64,000 nucleotides of DNA from Oscillospiraceae bacterium (GTDB lineage: Bacteria > Bacillota > Clostridia > Oscillospirales > Oscillospiraceae), in contig JAFSEW010000058.1 in the NCBI GenBank assembly GCA_017435525.1, positions 1 to 64,000 of the forward strand, given 5' to 3'. The notes beneath the pieces were generated by a model. That model was given only the letters and a program-made list of their open reading frames with translations. It was not told the origin of the DNA and ran no database searches. Below, in pieces: positions 26,170 to 35,660 of the stretch. Position numbers and translations under genes: made by a program. The first letter of the stretch is position 1. Every line of letters begins with the position of its first letter.

Positions 26170-26950
26170 GGTTCGCTCCTCTCCGGGCCCCAAAGACCAC
26201 CGGCGCCACCGCGCCGCAGTCGTTGGCCAGAATGGTATCCACGCCCATCCGCAAAAAACGGGCAGTTTCCTCCGGATCATCCGACCAAAAAACATTGCAG
26301 CGGATGCCGTGGCTGTGGGCCAGGCGGATCATTTCTTCCGTCATGCAGGCTTTGTGGAACTGGATCTTTTTGCAGCCGAAGCCAATGGCCCGCTCCACGA
26401 TCTGCCAGCGCCGCTCCACGGTGCCGCCGCCGGCACAGGCCACTAAAATATCCGGTGCCAGCGCCAGCAGCTGCTCTGTCACCGCATCGTTGCCGCACAT
26501 AAGATACACAGAGTCCGTGCAATCATAGCGGCGGATAGTTTCCACAATGTTTCGCAGATAGGTTTCCGGCAGCGGATCCGTGAGATTGGGGGCTTTCACC
26601 TCAATGTTCATGATGATCCGATTGCCGAACGCCTGCAGCACATCCTCCAGGGTGAGAATCCGCAGTCCCCGGTACTGCTGGCCGAACCGGAATCCGAAAT
26701 CCAGCTGCTGCAATTCTTCCAGAGTATGCTCCCAAACATAGCCGGTGCCATCGGAAACAGGATCCAGCGCAAAATCATGCACCGCCACCACCGCATGGTC
26801 GGCTGTCATCTGCACATCAAATTCGATTTCCTGAGCACCGATCTCCAGCGCTGCCTGAAAAGCCGGCAGGCTGTTTTCCGGCACCGCAGCACTGTAGCCC
26901 CGATGGGCGCACAGCCGCGGATACGGGATATCCCGATCTGTAACCTTCAT
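26156..26950 (-). CDS. glycerophosphodiester phosphodiesterase
   Basis: A 264-residue cytoplasmic GDPD TIM barrel. Catalytic motifs are AHRGYS, PENS, EIEFDVQ and VVHDF-type (AVHDF), with the EVK metal ligand in MNIEVKAPN. It hydrolyses glycerophosphodiesters to sn-glycerol 3-phosphate and an alcohol. It sits 15 bp after a GpsA-like gene, which would oxidise or generate the same glycerol 3-phosphate. Confidence 0.93.
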   Translation of the reverse strand: MKVTDRDIPYPRLCAHRGYSAAVPENSLPAFQAALEIGAQEIEFDVQMTADHAVVAVHDFALDPVSDGTGYVWEHTLEELQQLDFGFRFGQQYRGLRILTLEDVLQAFGNRIIMNIEVKAPNLTDPLPETYLRNIVETIRRYDCTDSVYLMCGNDAVTEQLLALAPDILVACAGGGTVERRWQIVERAIGFGCKKIQFHKACMTEEMIRLAHSHGIRCNVFWSDDPEETARFLRMGVDTILANDCGAVAPVVFGARRGANHETR

Positions 26951-26965
26951 AGCATCATTCTCCCG

Positions 26966-28012
26966 TTATTTCACATAGGTAAAGGCTTCCCAGGGGATAT
27001 CCACCGGGGCATGCTTTGTGAGGATCTCGTCGATATGCACCAGCAGGGGGAAATCCTTCAGATCCAGGATGCCCTTTTCCGCATTGAGGCGCACTGCCCG
27101 GGCCACCCGCTCCGCAACCACCAGAGATTCCAGGGTCACACCGGCCAGCTCTGCCCTGGCTTCCTCAATGGAAAGGCCACGGCCCAGCAGGATGCCGATG
27201 AGCCGGGTACGGCCGCCGTAGACCGTCACATACAGGTCGCCTACGCCCACCGCCAGATTGTCCAGAGTTGCCGCACCCTGGAATTCCAGCAGCCGGTGCA
27301 TTTCCTTAACACTCTGGCCGAATACCGCCGCCTGGGAATTGAAATGCAGCTGGCTGTCCAGGCCGAATGCCTTCTGGTTCAGGCCCACCGTCAGGGCGAT
27401 GCCCAGGGCATAGCCGTTTTTCAGGGCCACGGCGCTTTCAATGCCCACCACATCGGTGGTGATGCTGATGTGATAATAATCCGTGGCCATAATTGCGCGC
27501 AGCTTCTCCAGAATTTCCAGATCGTCGCCGCAGAAGGCAACCTCCGTCTGGTCGTGGGCCACCAGCTCATAGCTGGTGCAGGGGCCGCCGATGGCATTGA
27601 GGGAAAGTGTTTTTCCCAGCTTTTCCAGCTTCTGCTTCCAGATGGCGGGATATGTCAGGAGCTTGCCTTCCGGGGTATCCATCAGGCCCTTGGTCACCGT
27701 AAGCACCGGAATGTTCTCCGGGATCAGGGGCAGGATCACATCGCCGAACCATTCCACACCGAAGCTGCTGACGCCGCCGATGATCAGGTCCGCACCGGCG
27801 ATGGCCTGCTCCACTGCTTCGATCTGATAAAACTTCACACCTTCCGGGAAATCCCGGGTGAATTTGGGGTGCCGGTTGCTGCGGATGCAGGCTTCGATAA
27901 TTTCTCTGTCCAGATGGGTGCCTACCAGCCGCACCTCGTTGCCGTTTTCCCGGGCGGGAAATGCCAGGGCAGAGCCCATCATGCCGGAGCCGATAATCGT
28001 TACAACAGCCAT
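26966..28012 (-). CDS. gpsA: NAD(P)H-dependent glycerol-3-phosphate dehydrogenase-like protein
   Basis: 348 residues. The Rossmann motif GSGMMGSALA is at the N-terminus (GxGxxGxA type). TVTKGL, a Lys in ALKNGYALG and GVGDLYVTV are GpsA signatures. It interconverts dihydroxyacetone phosphate and sn-glycerol 3-phosphate for phospholipid backbones. It diverges somewhat from housekeeping GpsA, and GSGMMGSA replaces the more common GAGSWGTA. The operon with GDPD suggests a lipid-headgroup recycling role. Ribosome site GGAAG. Confidence 0.85.
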   Translation of the reverse strand: MAVVTIIGSGMMGSALAFPARENGNEVRLVGTHLDREIIEACIRSNRHPKFTRDFPEGVKFYQIEAVEQAIAGADLIIGGVSSFGVEWFGDVILPLIPENIPVLTVTKGLMDTPEGKLLTYPAIWKQKLEKLGKTLSLNAIGGPCTSYELVAHDQTEVAFCGDDLEILEKLRAIMATDYYHISITTDVVGIESAVALKNGYALGIALTVGLNQKAFGLDSQLHFNSQAAVFGQSVKEMHRLLEFQGAATLDNLAVGVGDLYVTVYGGRTRLIGILLGRGLSIEEARAELAGVTLESLVVAERVARAVRLNAEKGILDLKDFPLLVHIDEILTKHAPVDIPWEAFTYVK

Positions 28013-28100
28013 AGTCTCGCTTCCTTTTCTGGTTTTTTGACGATTATACCAAACCCCCGGTAACAGCGCAAGAAAAATATCACAGAATGAAAATTTGATA

Positions 28101-28129
28101 TTGATATTTTCATACCGATATGGTAAAGT
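28101..28129 (+). promoter_or_regulatory. promoter of the Fe-ADH gene with an overlapping inverted repeat
   Basis: TTGATA, 17 bp, TAAAGT. An imperfect palindrome GAAAATTTGA/TGATATTTTC (28,088-28,110) overlaps the -35, a likely regulator site; a redox sensor is possible but not shown. Confidence 0.6.
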
Positions 28130-28168
28130 AGTTCTATCAAATCAAAAAAACTGATGGAGGTAATTCAA

Positions 28169-29311
28169 ATGGCAAACCGTTTCGTATCCAACCCCATTTC
28201 CTACCACGGCAAGGGCGCAATCCAGGAAATCCCCGGCATCATCGCCGCCAAGGGCTTCCAGAAGGCTTTCGTGGCCTCTGACCCCGATCTGGTGAAGTTC
28301 GGCGTTACCAAGAAGGTCACCGACCTGCTGGACGCTGCAGGCATGGCCTACGAGATCTACTCTGACATCAAGCCCAATCCCACCATCGAGAATGTCAAGT
28401 CCGGTGTTGCCGCATACAAGGCTTCCGGCGCTGACTACATGATTACCATCGGCGGCGGTTCCTCCATGGACACCGGCAAGGCCATCGGCATCATCATCAA
28501 CAACCCTGAGTTTGAAGATGTCCGCTCTCTGGAAGGCGTTGCCCCCACCAAGAACCCCACCGTCTTTACCATCGCTGTGCCCACCACCGCCGGCACTGCC
28601 GCGGAAGCTACCATCAACTATGTGATCACCGATGTGGAGCGCAAGCGTAAGTTCGTCTGTGTGGATGTCAACGACATTCCCAATGTGGCTGTTGTGGATC
28701 CCGACATGATGTCCACTATGCCCAAGGGCCTCACCGCTTCCACCGGTATGGATGCCCTGACCCACGCCATCGAAGGCTACACCACCAAGGGTGCATGGGC
28801 ACTGCCTGACTGCCTGAATCTGGAAGCCATCCGTCTGATCGCAAAGAATCTCCGGGGTGCCGTGAACAACGAAGCAGAAGGCCGCGAAGGCATGGCTCTG
28901 GGCCAGTTCGTCACCGGCATGGCTTTCTCCAATGTGGGTCTGGGCATTGCACACTCCGTTGCCCACACTCTGGGTGCAACCTATGATACCCCCCACGGTG
29001 TTGCCTGCGCCATGATGCTGCCCATCGTGATGGAGTACAATGCTGATGCTACCGGCGAAAAGCTGAAGGCAGTTGCTGAGGCTATGGGCGTGGATACCAC
29101 CGGTATGACTCAGGAAGAATACCGCAAGGCCGCTGTGGATGCCGTCCGCCAGCTGTCTGTTGACGTGGGCATCCCCACCAAGCTGGACAAGATCCAGGAA
29201 GAAGATCTGGAGTTCCTGGCACAGTCCGCCTTCGCCGATGCCTGCGCTCCCGGCAACCCCAAGGAAGCCAGTGTCGAAGACATCAAGGCCCTGATCCGCA
29301 AGCTGATGTAA
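28169..29311 (+). CDS. iron-containing alcohol dehydrogenase (lactaldehyde reductase/FucO-like)
   Basis: A 380-residue group III alcohol dehydrogenase. The NAD-binding GGGSSMDTGKA is near residue 97. The metal site contains VVDPDM with Asp, and the His cluster in GMDALTHAIEGY, NVGLGIAHSVAH and TPHGVACA. It reduces short aldehydes such as lactaldehyde or acetaldehyde with NADH in fermentation. GGAGG lies 8 bp before the ATG, and codon use looks highly biased, as in well-expressed genes. Monocistronic. Confidence 0.92.
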   Translation: MANRFVSNPISYHGKGAIQEIPGIIAAKGFQKAFVASDPDLVKFGVTKKVTDLLDAAGMAYEIYSDIKPNPTIENVKSGVAAYKASGADYMITIGGGSSMDTGKAIGIIINNPEFEDVRSLEGVAPTKNPTVFTIAVPTTAGTAAEATINYVITDVERKRKFVCVDVNDIPNVAVVDPDMMSTMPKGLTASTGMDALTHAIEGYTTKGAWALPDCLNLEAIRLIAKNLRGAVNNEAEGREGMALGQFVTGMAFSNVGLGIAHSVAHTLGATYDTPHGVACAMMLPIVMEYNADATGEKLKAVAEAMGVDTTGMTQEEYRKAAVDAVRQLSVDVGIPTKLDKIQEEDLEFLAQSAFADACAPGNPKEASVEDIKALIRKLM

Positions 29312-29321
29312 GGTTTTTACC

Positions 29322-29357
29322 CCCATACCGGGCATCTTCGGATGCCCGGTATTTTTT
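29322..29357 (+). terminator. terminator of the Fe-ADH gene
   Basis: ATACCGGGCATC pairs with GATGCCCGGTAT, followed by TTTTT. Confidence 0.93.
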
Positions 29358-29365
29358 GCATCCTC

Positions 29366-29394
29366 TTGTATTTTTGATACGCATCCTGTATAAT
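29366..29394 (+). promoter_or_regulatory. promoter of the 2-hydroxyacid dehydrogenase gene
   Basis: TTGTAT, 17 bp, TATAAT, 28 bp before the start codon. Confidence 0.7.
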
Positions 29395-29422
29395 GAGTCC
29401 ATCACAAAAGGGAGTTGATCGC

Positions 29423-30487
29423 ATGTCTTACGATATTATGTTCTTTGAAGCTCTGGGCGAGGAAAACGGCCATCTGGTGGAAGCCATTGAGCAGGCCAAG
29501 GCCGCAGGCACTCTGCCCGCTTCCCTCACCTACTACATCGGCACGGAAAGCCTGCAGGAGTACCTGGCAGCAAATCCCAATGCAGCGCTGCCGGACATTC
29601 TCTCCATCAAGACCCACTCCAAGCTTCCTCAAGCCTGGCTCAGCAGCGGCAACAAGAAGAGCATTCTTTCCCGTTCTGCCGGTTACGACCATGTGGAGCA
29701 TCTGGCATCTGTTGCCAATGTGACCAGCCTGCGGAAATACTGTGTCAACGCCGTGGCGGAAACCGCTACCAAGTTCGCCTTCTGCGTATGCGGCAACCTG
29801 AACCAGTACACCGCCAATACCGCCGTCTTCGAGCGCAACAACTGCATCTCCTTCAAGGAGCTCACCGGCCTGAAGGCCACCGTCTTCGGTGTGGGTAAGA
29901 TCGGCAAGCGGATCTATGACATGCTCGCAGGCCTGGGCCTGGATACCCGGGCTGTGGATATCCGGGAGCCGGAGCTTTCCGAAGAATACGGCGGCACCGT
30001 GCGCTTCATCTCCAAGGAAGAAGCCACCGATTCCGATATCATCGTGTGCGGCATGAACTACACCAAGGAGCCCGCCTCCCGGTTCTACAATGCCAATTAC
30101 TTTACAGAAGAATATCTCTCCCAGTTCCCCGACGGTCTGGTGTTCGTCAATGTGACCCGTGGCGAGATCGCACCTGAGGCTACGCTGCTGAAGCTCTACC
30201 GCAGCGGCAAGATCTTTGGCCTGGGCCTGGATACCTTCGGCGGCGAAGCCGGTCTGACCGCTGTGCTTCGGGGTCAGAAGGAAGCCGAAACCGAAAATGA
30301 AAAGGCCGGCGCGGAGATCATCCGTCTGGCCCTGGATCGCAAGGAAAATTTCTATGTGCAGCCCCACCAGGGCTTTAACTCTGACAAAGCTGCCCTGTGC
30401 AAAGCCGTGGAAACCATCCGCCACTTGGAAGACTACTATCGCCGCGGCTGCGACGGCTTTGATTCTCAGCTCCCCTATTACACCTAA
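29423..30487 (+). CDS. D-isomer-specific 2-hydroxyacid dehydrogenase family protein
   Basis: 354 residues. The NAD motif GVGKIGKRI is at about 165-175. The catalytic Arg is in NVTRGE, the Glu in DTFGGEAG, and the His in QPHQGFNS. It probably reduces a 2-oxoacid (pyruvate or similar) to the D-hydroxyacid with NADH. The substrate cannot be assigned, and it is not a close match to LdhA, SerA or PdxB. AAGGGAG precedes the ATG. The YgiQ gene follows 14 bp later on the same strand. Confidence 0.86.
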   Translation: MSYDIMFFEALGEENGHLVEAIEQAKAAGTLPASLTYYIGTESLQEYLAANPNAALPDILSIKTHSKLPQAWLSSGNKKSILSRSAGYDHVEHLASVANVTSLRKYCVNAVAETATKFAFCVCGNLNQYTANTAVFERNNCISFKELTGLKATVFGVGKIGKRIYDMLAGLGLDTRAVDIREPELSEEYGGTVRFISKEEATDSDIIVCGMNYTKEPASRFYNANYFTEEYLSQFPDGLVFVNVTRGEIAPEATLLKLYRSGKIFGLGLDTFGGEAGLTAVLRGQKEAETENEKAGAEIIRLALDRKENFYVQPHQGFNSDKAALCKAVETIRHLEDYYRRGCDGFDSQLPYYT

Positions 30488-30501
30488 GTGAGGCAAATGC
30501 T

Positions 30502-32421
30502 ATGGCTTTTCTCCCCATAACCAAACAAGAAATGGAAGACCGGGGCTGGACCCAATGCGACTTCGTATATGTCATTGGCGATGCCTATGTGGACCATCCC
30601 TCCTTCGGTCATGCCATTATCAGCCGGGTGCTGGAAAGCCATGGCTATACCGTGGGTATCATCTCCCAGCCGGATTGGCGCAGCAGCAAGTCCATTGATG
30701 TATTTGGCCGCCCCAGACTGGGTTTTCTGGTGTCCGGCGGCAATATGGATTCCATGGTGAACCACTATTCCGTCACCAAGCACAAGCGCAAGAACGATGC
30801 CTTTACCCCCGGCGGCGTCATGGGCAAGCGGCCCGATTACGCCACCATCGTCTATTGCAACCTGATCCGCCAGACCTACAAGGATGTGCCCATCCTCATC
30901 GGCGGCATTGAAGCAAGCCTGCGGCGGCTGGCCCACTATGACTACTGGAGCGAAAGCATGAAGCGCTCCATTTTGCTGGACAGCCAGGCGGATCTTCTCA
31001 TGTACGGTATGGGTGAAAAGAGCATCGTGGAAATTGCCGATGCCCTCAATTCCGGTCTGGATGTACGCGATATCACCTACATCGACGGTACGGTATTCCG
31101 CACGGAAACCCTGGACGAAAGTCTTCCCACCATTGTGCTGCCCCCTTATGAAGCGCTGAAAGCCAGCAAGCGCAAGTACGCCGAATCTTTCAAGATTCAG
31201 TACGGCAACTGCGACCCCTTCACCGCCAAGCGGCTGGCAGAACCCTACGGCAAGGAATACATCGTGCAGAATCCCTCTCAGAAGCCCCTGACCACCCAGG
31301 AAATGGACGATGTGTACGCCCTGCCCTATGAACGCACCTGGCATCCCAGCTACACAAAAGCCGGGGGCGTACCCGCCATTGAAGAGGTGAAATTCAGCCT
31401 GGTAAGCAACCGGGGCTGCTTCGGTGCCTGCTCCTTCTGCGCCCTGACCTTCCACCAGGGCCGCATCATCCAGACCCGCAGCCATGAATCCATTCTGGCA
31501 GAAGCGGAGCTGATGGTGAAGGACAAGGATTTCAAGGGCTATATCCACGATGTGGGCGGCCCCACTGCCAATTTCCGCCACCCCGCCTGCGAAAAGCAGC
31601 TGAGCAAGGGTGCCTGCGGCGGCCGCCAGTGCCTGTATCCCACGCCTTGCAAGAACATGAAAGCCGACCACAGCGATTATATTGCCCTGCTGCGAAAGCT
31701 CCGGAAAATCCCCGGAGTGAAAAAGGTCTTTGTCCGCAGCGGCATCCGGTTTGACTATTTGCTGGCGGATAAGAAGGATACCTTCTTCAAAGAACTGGTG
31801 CAGCACCACATCTCCGGTCAGCTGAAGGTTGCCCCGGAGCATGTATCCGACGCGGTGCTGGCCCGGATGGGCAAGCCCAGAAACGCCGTGTATAACCGGT
31901 TTGTGGAAAAATACTACGCCCTGAACAAGCAGTACGGCATGAACCAATTCCTGGTGCCGTATCTCATGTCCAGTCACCCCGGCTCCACTTTGAAGGAAGC
32001 CATTGAGCTGGCAGAATACATCCGGGAAATGGGCTACAACCCGGAGCAGGTGCAGGATTTCTATCCCACCCCCTCTACCCTTTCCTCCGTGATGTACTAC
32101 ACAGGCCTGGACCCCAGAACCATGGAGCCGGTGTATGTGCCCACCGACCCCCATGAAAAGGCCATGCAGCGGGCGCTGATCCAGTACCGCAATCCCAAGA
32201 ACTATTACCTGGTGCGAGAAGCATTGCTTGCCGCCCATCGGGAAGATTTGATCGGCTCCGGCCCCAAGTGCCTGATCCGGGCAATTCCGCCCCGGCAGGG
32301 CAAACCCACCGCGCCCCCACCCAAGCCCATGGGCAAGAAGCCCCCGACAAAGAAGCCTGCGGCAAAAACCCCTGCCAAGCCTGCCCCCAAAAAGCCCGCA
32401 CCTAAGACAAAACGCAAATAA
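30502..32421 (+). CDS. YgiQ family radical SAM protein
   Basis: 639 residues. An N-terminal B12-binding-like domain (about 15-190) is followed by the radical SAM core. Its cluster motif is [10 protein letters not shown] (CxxxCxxC) near residue 302. Further Cys residues occur around 370-390 in a GGRQC-rich region typical of YgiQ. The last 45 residues are a Lys/Pro/Ala-rich disordered tail. Reaction unknown. Oxygen-sensitive cluster chemistry fits an anaerobe. Ribosome site AGTGAGG. Confidence 0.92.
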   Translation: MAFLPITKQEMEDRGWTQCDFVYVIGDAYVDHPSFGHAIISRVLESHGYTVGIISQPDWRSSKSIDVFGRPRLGFLVSGGNMDSMVNHYSVTKHKRKNDAFTPGGVMGKRPDYATIVYCNLIRQTYKDVPILIGGIEASLRRLAHYDYWSESMKRSILLDSQADLLMYGMGEKSIVEIADALNSGLDVRDITYIDGTVFRTETLDESLPTIVLPPYEALKASKRKYAESFKIQYGNCDPFTAKRLAEPYGKEYIVQNPSQKPLTTQEMDDVYALPYERTWHPSYTKAGGVPAIEEVKFSLVSNRGCFGACSFCALTFHQGRIIQTRSHESILAEAELMVKDKDFKGYIHDVGGPTANFRHPACEKQLSKGACGGRQCLYPTPCKNMKADHSDYIALLRKLRKIPGVKKVFVRSGIRFDYLLADKKDTFFKELVQHHISGQLKVAPEHVSDAVLARMGKPRNAVYNRFVEKYYALNKQYGMNQFLVPYLMSSHPGSTLKEAIELAEYIREMGYNPEQVQDFYPTPSTLSSVMYYTGLDPRTMEPVYVPTDPHEKAMQRALIQYRNPKNYYLVREALLAAHREDLIGSGPKCLIRAIPPRQGKPTAPPPKPMGKKPPTKKPAAKTPAKPAPKKPAPKTKRK

Positions 32422-32424
32422 GCT

Positions 32425-32720
32425 GCGAGATTGCATTGCTATGCAGCGATATAGGCCTTATGACCTGCGATATCGTCTTCGCCGGCGATATATTTTCTTC
32501 GAAAATGTAAAGCCCCTCAAATTTCCTTAGAAATTTGAGGGGTAATTTTATTTTATCGCGCAGCGATACGACAGCTTGCGAAGCAAATATCGCATTGCGC
32601 CAGCAATATATCACATTTCCAGCAGAAATATATCGCTTTCCCCTTTGGGGAAAATATCGCCGGACATTGCGGAAATTCCTTTCCGCAATGCCCTTCCGGC
32701 GGTGGGTTCTTTATTTTCTT
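32425..32720. repeat. tandem short palindromes (TATCGC family)
   Basis: A run of small hairpins, each bounded by ATATCGC or GCGATA: GCAGCGATA, ATATCGTCTTCGCC, GCGAAGCAAATATCGC, CGCTTTCCCCTTTGGGG, and TTGCGGAAATTCCTTTCCGC. Non-coding in all frames. The block fills nearly the whole gap between YgiQ and the OB-fold gene. Confidence 0.65.
32509..32550 (+). terminator. terminator downstream of the YgiQ gene
   Basis: GCCCCTCAAATTTCC pairs with GAAATTTGAGGGG, followed by TAATTTTATTTT. It lies inside the palindrome block. Confidence 0.75.
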
Positions 32721-32763
32721 CCGGCGCATAGGATGTTCCATACTTGTGACGCGAGGTGCTGCT

Positions 32764-33375
32764 ATGGAACATATTACCAACTGCATTGTCCTCCACGGAC
32801 AGCTTCAGGACATCCCCCAATTTTCTCACGAGAACCACGGCAGGCGGTTCTTCCGTTTCTGCATGGAAGTGCCGCGGCTTTCCGGGGCTGTGGACATTCT
32901 TCCGGTAATCGCCGAAGAGCGGCTGATTGCCGATCAGCAGCTGTGGCCCGGAGAAGAATACACCATCACCGGCCAGATCCGTTCCCACAACTGCCGCACG
33001 GAAGTTTCCCGGCGGCTGCTGGTGTTCGTATTTGCCACCAATCTGATCTGCGAATCGGGCGAAGCCGTGAACGATGTGGTTCTGGAAGGGCCTCTGTGCC
33101 GGGAGCCTACCTTCCGCCGTACACCGTTGGGCAGAGAGATCTGCGATGTGATGCTGGCGGTGCCCAGAGCCTTCCGTCGGGCGGATTATCTGCCATGTAT
33201 TCTCTGGGGCCGCACAGCCCAGGAGGTTTCCGCCTGCCACACCCGGGATAAAATCCGCATCTGCGGCAGGCTTCAGAGCCGTGTCTACACCAAGCTGACG
33301 GACACCGGCCCCATCGAGCGGACAGCCTATGAGATTTCTGCCCTCAGCGCCGAGATTTTAGACGATTGTCTGTAA
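32764..33375 (+). CDS. tandem OB-fold (SSB/PriB-like) protein
   Basis: 203 residues with two single-stranded-DNA-binding-type OB folds. The first (about 5-105) has FFRFCMEVPRL and ITGQIRSH. The second (about 110-200) has the SSB-like LEGPLCREPTFRRTPLGREI and ILWGRTAQ. There is no acidic SSB tail; it ends in SAEILDDCL. It probably binds ssDNA in repair or replication restart. GAGGTG precedes the ATG. An endonuclease III gene follows about 90 bp downstream. Confidence 0.8.
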   Translation: MEHITNCIVLHGQLQDIPQFSHENHGRRFFRFCMEVPRLSGAVDILPVIAEERLIADQQLWPGEEYTITGQIRSHNCRTEVSRRLLVFVFATNLICESGEAVNDVVLEGPLCREPTFRRTPLGREICDVMLAVPRAFRRADYLPCILWGRTAQEVSACHTRDKIRICGRLQSRVYTKLTDTGPIERTAYEISALSAEILDDCL

Positions 33376-33402
33376 CGGCGGGAGCAAGCCCCCGCCCTAC
33401 AT
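33376..33402 (-). repeat. single REP-like unit
   Basis: GGCGGGAGCAAGCCCCCGCC followed by CTAC; the inverted form of the 4602-4629 unit. Confidence 0.75.
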
Positions 33403-33467
33403 CTTGGTTTTTCCTCTTTTCAACCCGGGGGTTTTATGCTAGAATAAAGAAAAAGGAGGCGAATCCC

Positions 33468-34094
33468 GTGGAAGAAAAGGTTTCCGCCATTATTGATATT
33501 CTGAAAGAAAAATATCCCGATCCTGCCTGTGCGCTGCACTATGAGAAGGATTATGAGCTGATGATCGCGGTGCGGCTGTCCGCCCAATGCACCGATGCCC
33601 GGGTGAATCTGATTACCCCGGCGCTGTTTGCCGCCTACCCCACTCTGGAAGCCATGGCTGCCGCCCCTATCTCTCATGTGGAGGAGCTGGTGCATTCCTG
33701 TGGCTTTTATAAGCACAAGGCACGGGACATTGTGCTGGCCTGCCAGATGCTGCTGGAAAAGCATAACGGCAAAGTCCCCGACACCATGGAGCAGTTGCTG
33801 GCGCTGCCCGGCGTAGGCCGCAAGACCGCCAATCTGCTGCTGGGTGATCTCTACAAGACCCCCGGCAGCGTCGTGTGCGACACCCACTGCATCCGCATCT
33901 GCGGCAGATTGGGGCTTTCTGCAGGAAAGGAGCCGGAAAAGGTGGAGCGGCAGCTGCGCGCCATCCTGCCCCCGGAAGAAAGCAGCGATTTCTGCCACCG
34001 GATCGTTCTGTTTGGCCGGGAGGTCTGCACCGCCCGGGCCCCCAAGTGCAGTGAATGTCCCCTGCGCCCCTGGTGCAAGGAGTTCCAGCCCTAA
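33468..34094 (+). CDS. nth: endonuclease III
   Basis: A 208-residue DNA glycosylase/AP lyase for oxidised pyrimidines. The helix-hairpin-helix is LPGVGRKTANLLLG with the catalytic Lys in RKTA, and the catalytic Asp is in VCDTHCIR. The [4Fe-4S] loop C-x6-C-x2-C-x5-C is complete near the C-terminus. The start is GTG at 33,468, placed 7 bp after AAGGAGG; the frame stays open upstream through repeat DNA, which should not be included. Confidence 0.96.
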   Translation: MEEKVSAIIDILKEKYPDPACALHYEKDYELMIAVRLSAQCTDARVNLITPALFAAYPTLEAMAAAPISHVEELVHSCGFYKHKARDIVLACQMLLEKHNGKVPDTMEQLLALPGVGRKTANLLLGDLYKTPGSVVCDTHCIRICGRLGLSAGKEPEKVERQLRAILPPEESSDFCHRIVLFGREVCTARAPKCSECPLRPWCKEFQP

Positions 34095-34103
34095 ACGCAT
34101 ATC

Positions 34104-34148
34104 ACCCCCCTTGTCCGCATAGCTTTGGGACAAGGGGGGATCGTTTTT
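34104..34148 (+). terminator. terminator of nth overlapping the next gene's ribosome site
   Basis: CCCCCCTTGTCC pairs with GGACAAGGGGGG and is followed by ATCGTTTTT. The 3' arm (GGGGGG) is also the likely ribosome site of the SpoVB-like gene, whose TTG start is the end of the T run. Confidence 0.8.
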
Positions 34149-35631
34149 GGGCCGGAAACTTCCGATTTTCTATAATGCTTTGCTGCTGACAGGGGTGAAC
34201 CTGCTGCTGCGGCTGGTTTCCACATCCTTTCAGGTGCATATCTCCGGGCGCATCGGCGCGGCGGGTGTGGGGCTGCTGCAGCTGGTGATGAGCGTAGGGG
34301 GCCTTGCCATGACCGCAGGTATGGCGGGCATTCGCACCACCACCATGTATCTGACGGCGGAAGAGTTGGGACGCAGGCAGCCGAAGAATGTTACCTGGGT
34401 TCTCTCCGCCTGCTTTCTCTACAGCATTTTGTGCAGCGGTGCCGTGGCTTCCGGGTTGTATTTCGCCGCCCCCTGGCTGGCAGAGCACTGGATCGGGGAT
34501 AGCCGCACGGTGGAAGCCATCCGCATCTTCTCGGCCTTTCTGCCCCTGGTATGTCTCAGCGGCTGCATGACTGGCTATTTTACCGCAGCAAACCGCATCG
34601 GCACCCTGGCGGCTGTGGAGATTCTGGAGCAGCTTTGCTACATGGGGGTAACCATGACGGCGCTGCAGTTCTGGGCCGGCAGTGACCCGGCCAGGGCTTG
34701 TCAGGCGGTGGTAGCGGGCTCCGGCATCAGCGCCTGCGTCACGCTGCTGAGCCTGACGGCGCTGCGGCTGCGGGAGCATCCTCAAACCGGCCCGAAGATC
34801 CCCACCGCCCGAAGGCTTTCCCAGATGGCCCTGCCCCTGGCACTGGCAGACAACGCCAAATCCGGCATCAATACCCTGGAAAACCTGATGGTGCCCAAGC
34901 GGCTGGCCCTGTATCCGGTGGAAATGTCGCCCCTGGCCACCTTCGGGATGGTGTGCGGCATGGTGTTTCCGGTGATCATGTTCCCCGCTGCTATTCTCTT
35001 CGCTTTGGCGGAGCTGCTGATCCCGGAACTGGCCCGGTGCAATGCTGCAGGCAGCGCCCGCAGAATCCGGTATCTGGCAAGAAAAAGTCTGCGGCTGGCG
35101 CTGCTTTACGGCTGCGGCTGCGGCGGGCTTATCTATCTGCTGGCAGATAAGCTGGGCATGGGGCTGTATCACGATGCCGCCGTGGGCCATCATCTGCGGC
35201 GCTACAGTCTGCTGCTGCCCATGCTCTATTGTGACGCCATCACCGATGCCATGACCAAGGGCCTGGGGCAGCAAAAGGTCTGCGTCCGCTATAATATCCT
35301 CACCGCTTCCATGGATGTGGCATTTCTGTTTGTGCTTCTGCCACGGTATGGGATGGGGGGCTATTTTTTCAGCTTTCTTGTGACCCACCTGCTGAATTTC
35401 GGCCTGAGCCTGCGCAGGCTTTCCAAAATTTCCGGGGTGAAAATTCCCTTCTCTACCCCGGTGCTTACAGTATCCGCGGCGGCTGCGGCAGTGCTGGGCG
35501 CAGGCTTTCTGCATAGCCCCTGGGGGCGAACCGCCGCGTTCGGAGGGCTGTTTTTCAGTCTGCTGACCCTCTTCGGGGTGCTTTCCCGGGCAGACCTTCT
35601 GTGGCTGAAGGGTCTTATCAAAAAGAAATGA
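34147..35631 (+). CDS. SpoVB/MurJ-like polysaccharide flippase (MOP superfamily)
   Basis: 494 residues with about 14 hydrophobic segments. The opening ALLLTGVNLLLRLVSTSF and the GAAGVGLLQL motif resemble SpoVB. It would flip lipid-linked wall precursors, possibly during spore cortex formation. The start is read as TTG at 34,147, 6 bp after GGGGGG, because the first membrane helix would otherwise be lost. Transcription must pass or begin within the nth terminator. SpoVB versus another flippase is uncertain. Confidence 0.82.
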   Translation: MGRKLPIFYNALLLTGVNLLLRLVSTSFQVHISGRIGAAGVGLLQLVMSVGGLAMTAGMAGIRTTTMYLTAEELGRRQPKNVTWVLSACFLYSILCSGAVASGLYFAAPWLAEHWIGDSRTVEAIRIFSAFLPLVCLSGCMTGYFTAANRIGTLAAVEILEQLCYMGVTMTALQFWAGSDPARACQAVVAGSGISACVTLLSLTALRLREHPQTGPKIPTARRLSQMALPLALADNAKSGINTLENLMVPKRLALYPVEMSPLATFGMVCGMVFPVIMFPAAILFALAELLIPELARCNAAGSARRIRYLARKSLRLALLYGCGCGGLIYLLADKLGMGLYHDAAVGHHLRRYSLLLPMLYCDAITDAMTKGLGQQKVCVRYNILTASMDVAFLFVLLPRYGMGGYFFSFLVTHLLNFGLSLRRLSKISGVKIPFSTPVLTVSAAAAAVLGAGFLHSPWGRTAAFGGLFFSLLTLFGVLSRADLLWLKGLIKKK

Positions 35632-35656
35632 CCCACCGAAAAACCGATGGGTCATA
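35622..35656 (-). terminator. terminator of pepD
   Basis: ATGACCCATCGG pairs with CCGGTGGGTCAT-type arm, followed on the minus strand by TTTCTTTTT. Lies between convergent genes. Confidence 0.75.
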
Positions 35657-35660
35657 GCAT

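Noticed and set aside
32425..32720. Possible CRISPR array or riboswitch in the palindrome block
   Set aside because: Repeats are short, imperfect and unevenly spaced; no conserved ligand-binding fold could be recognised.
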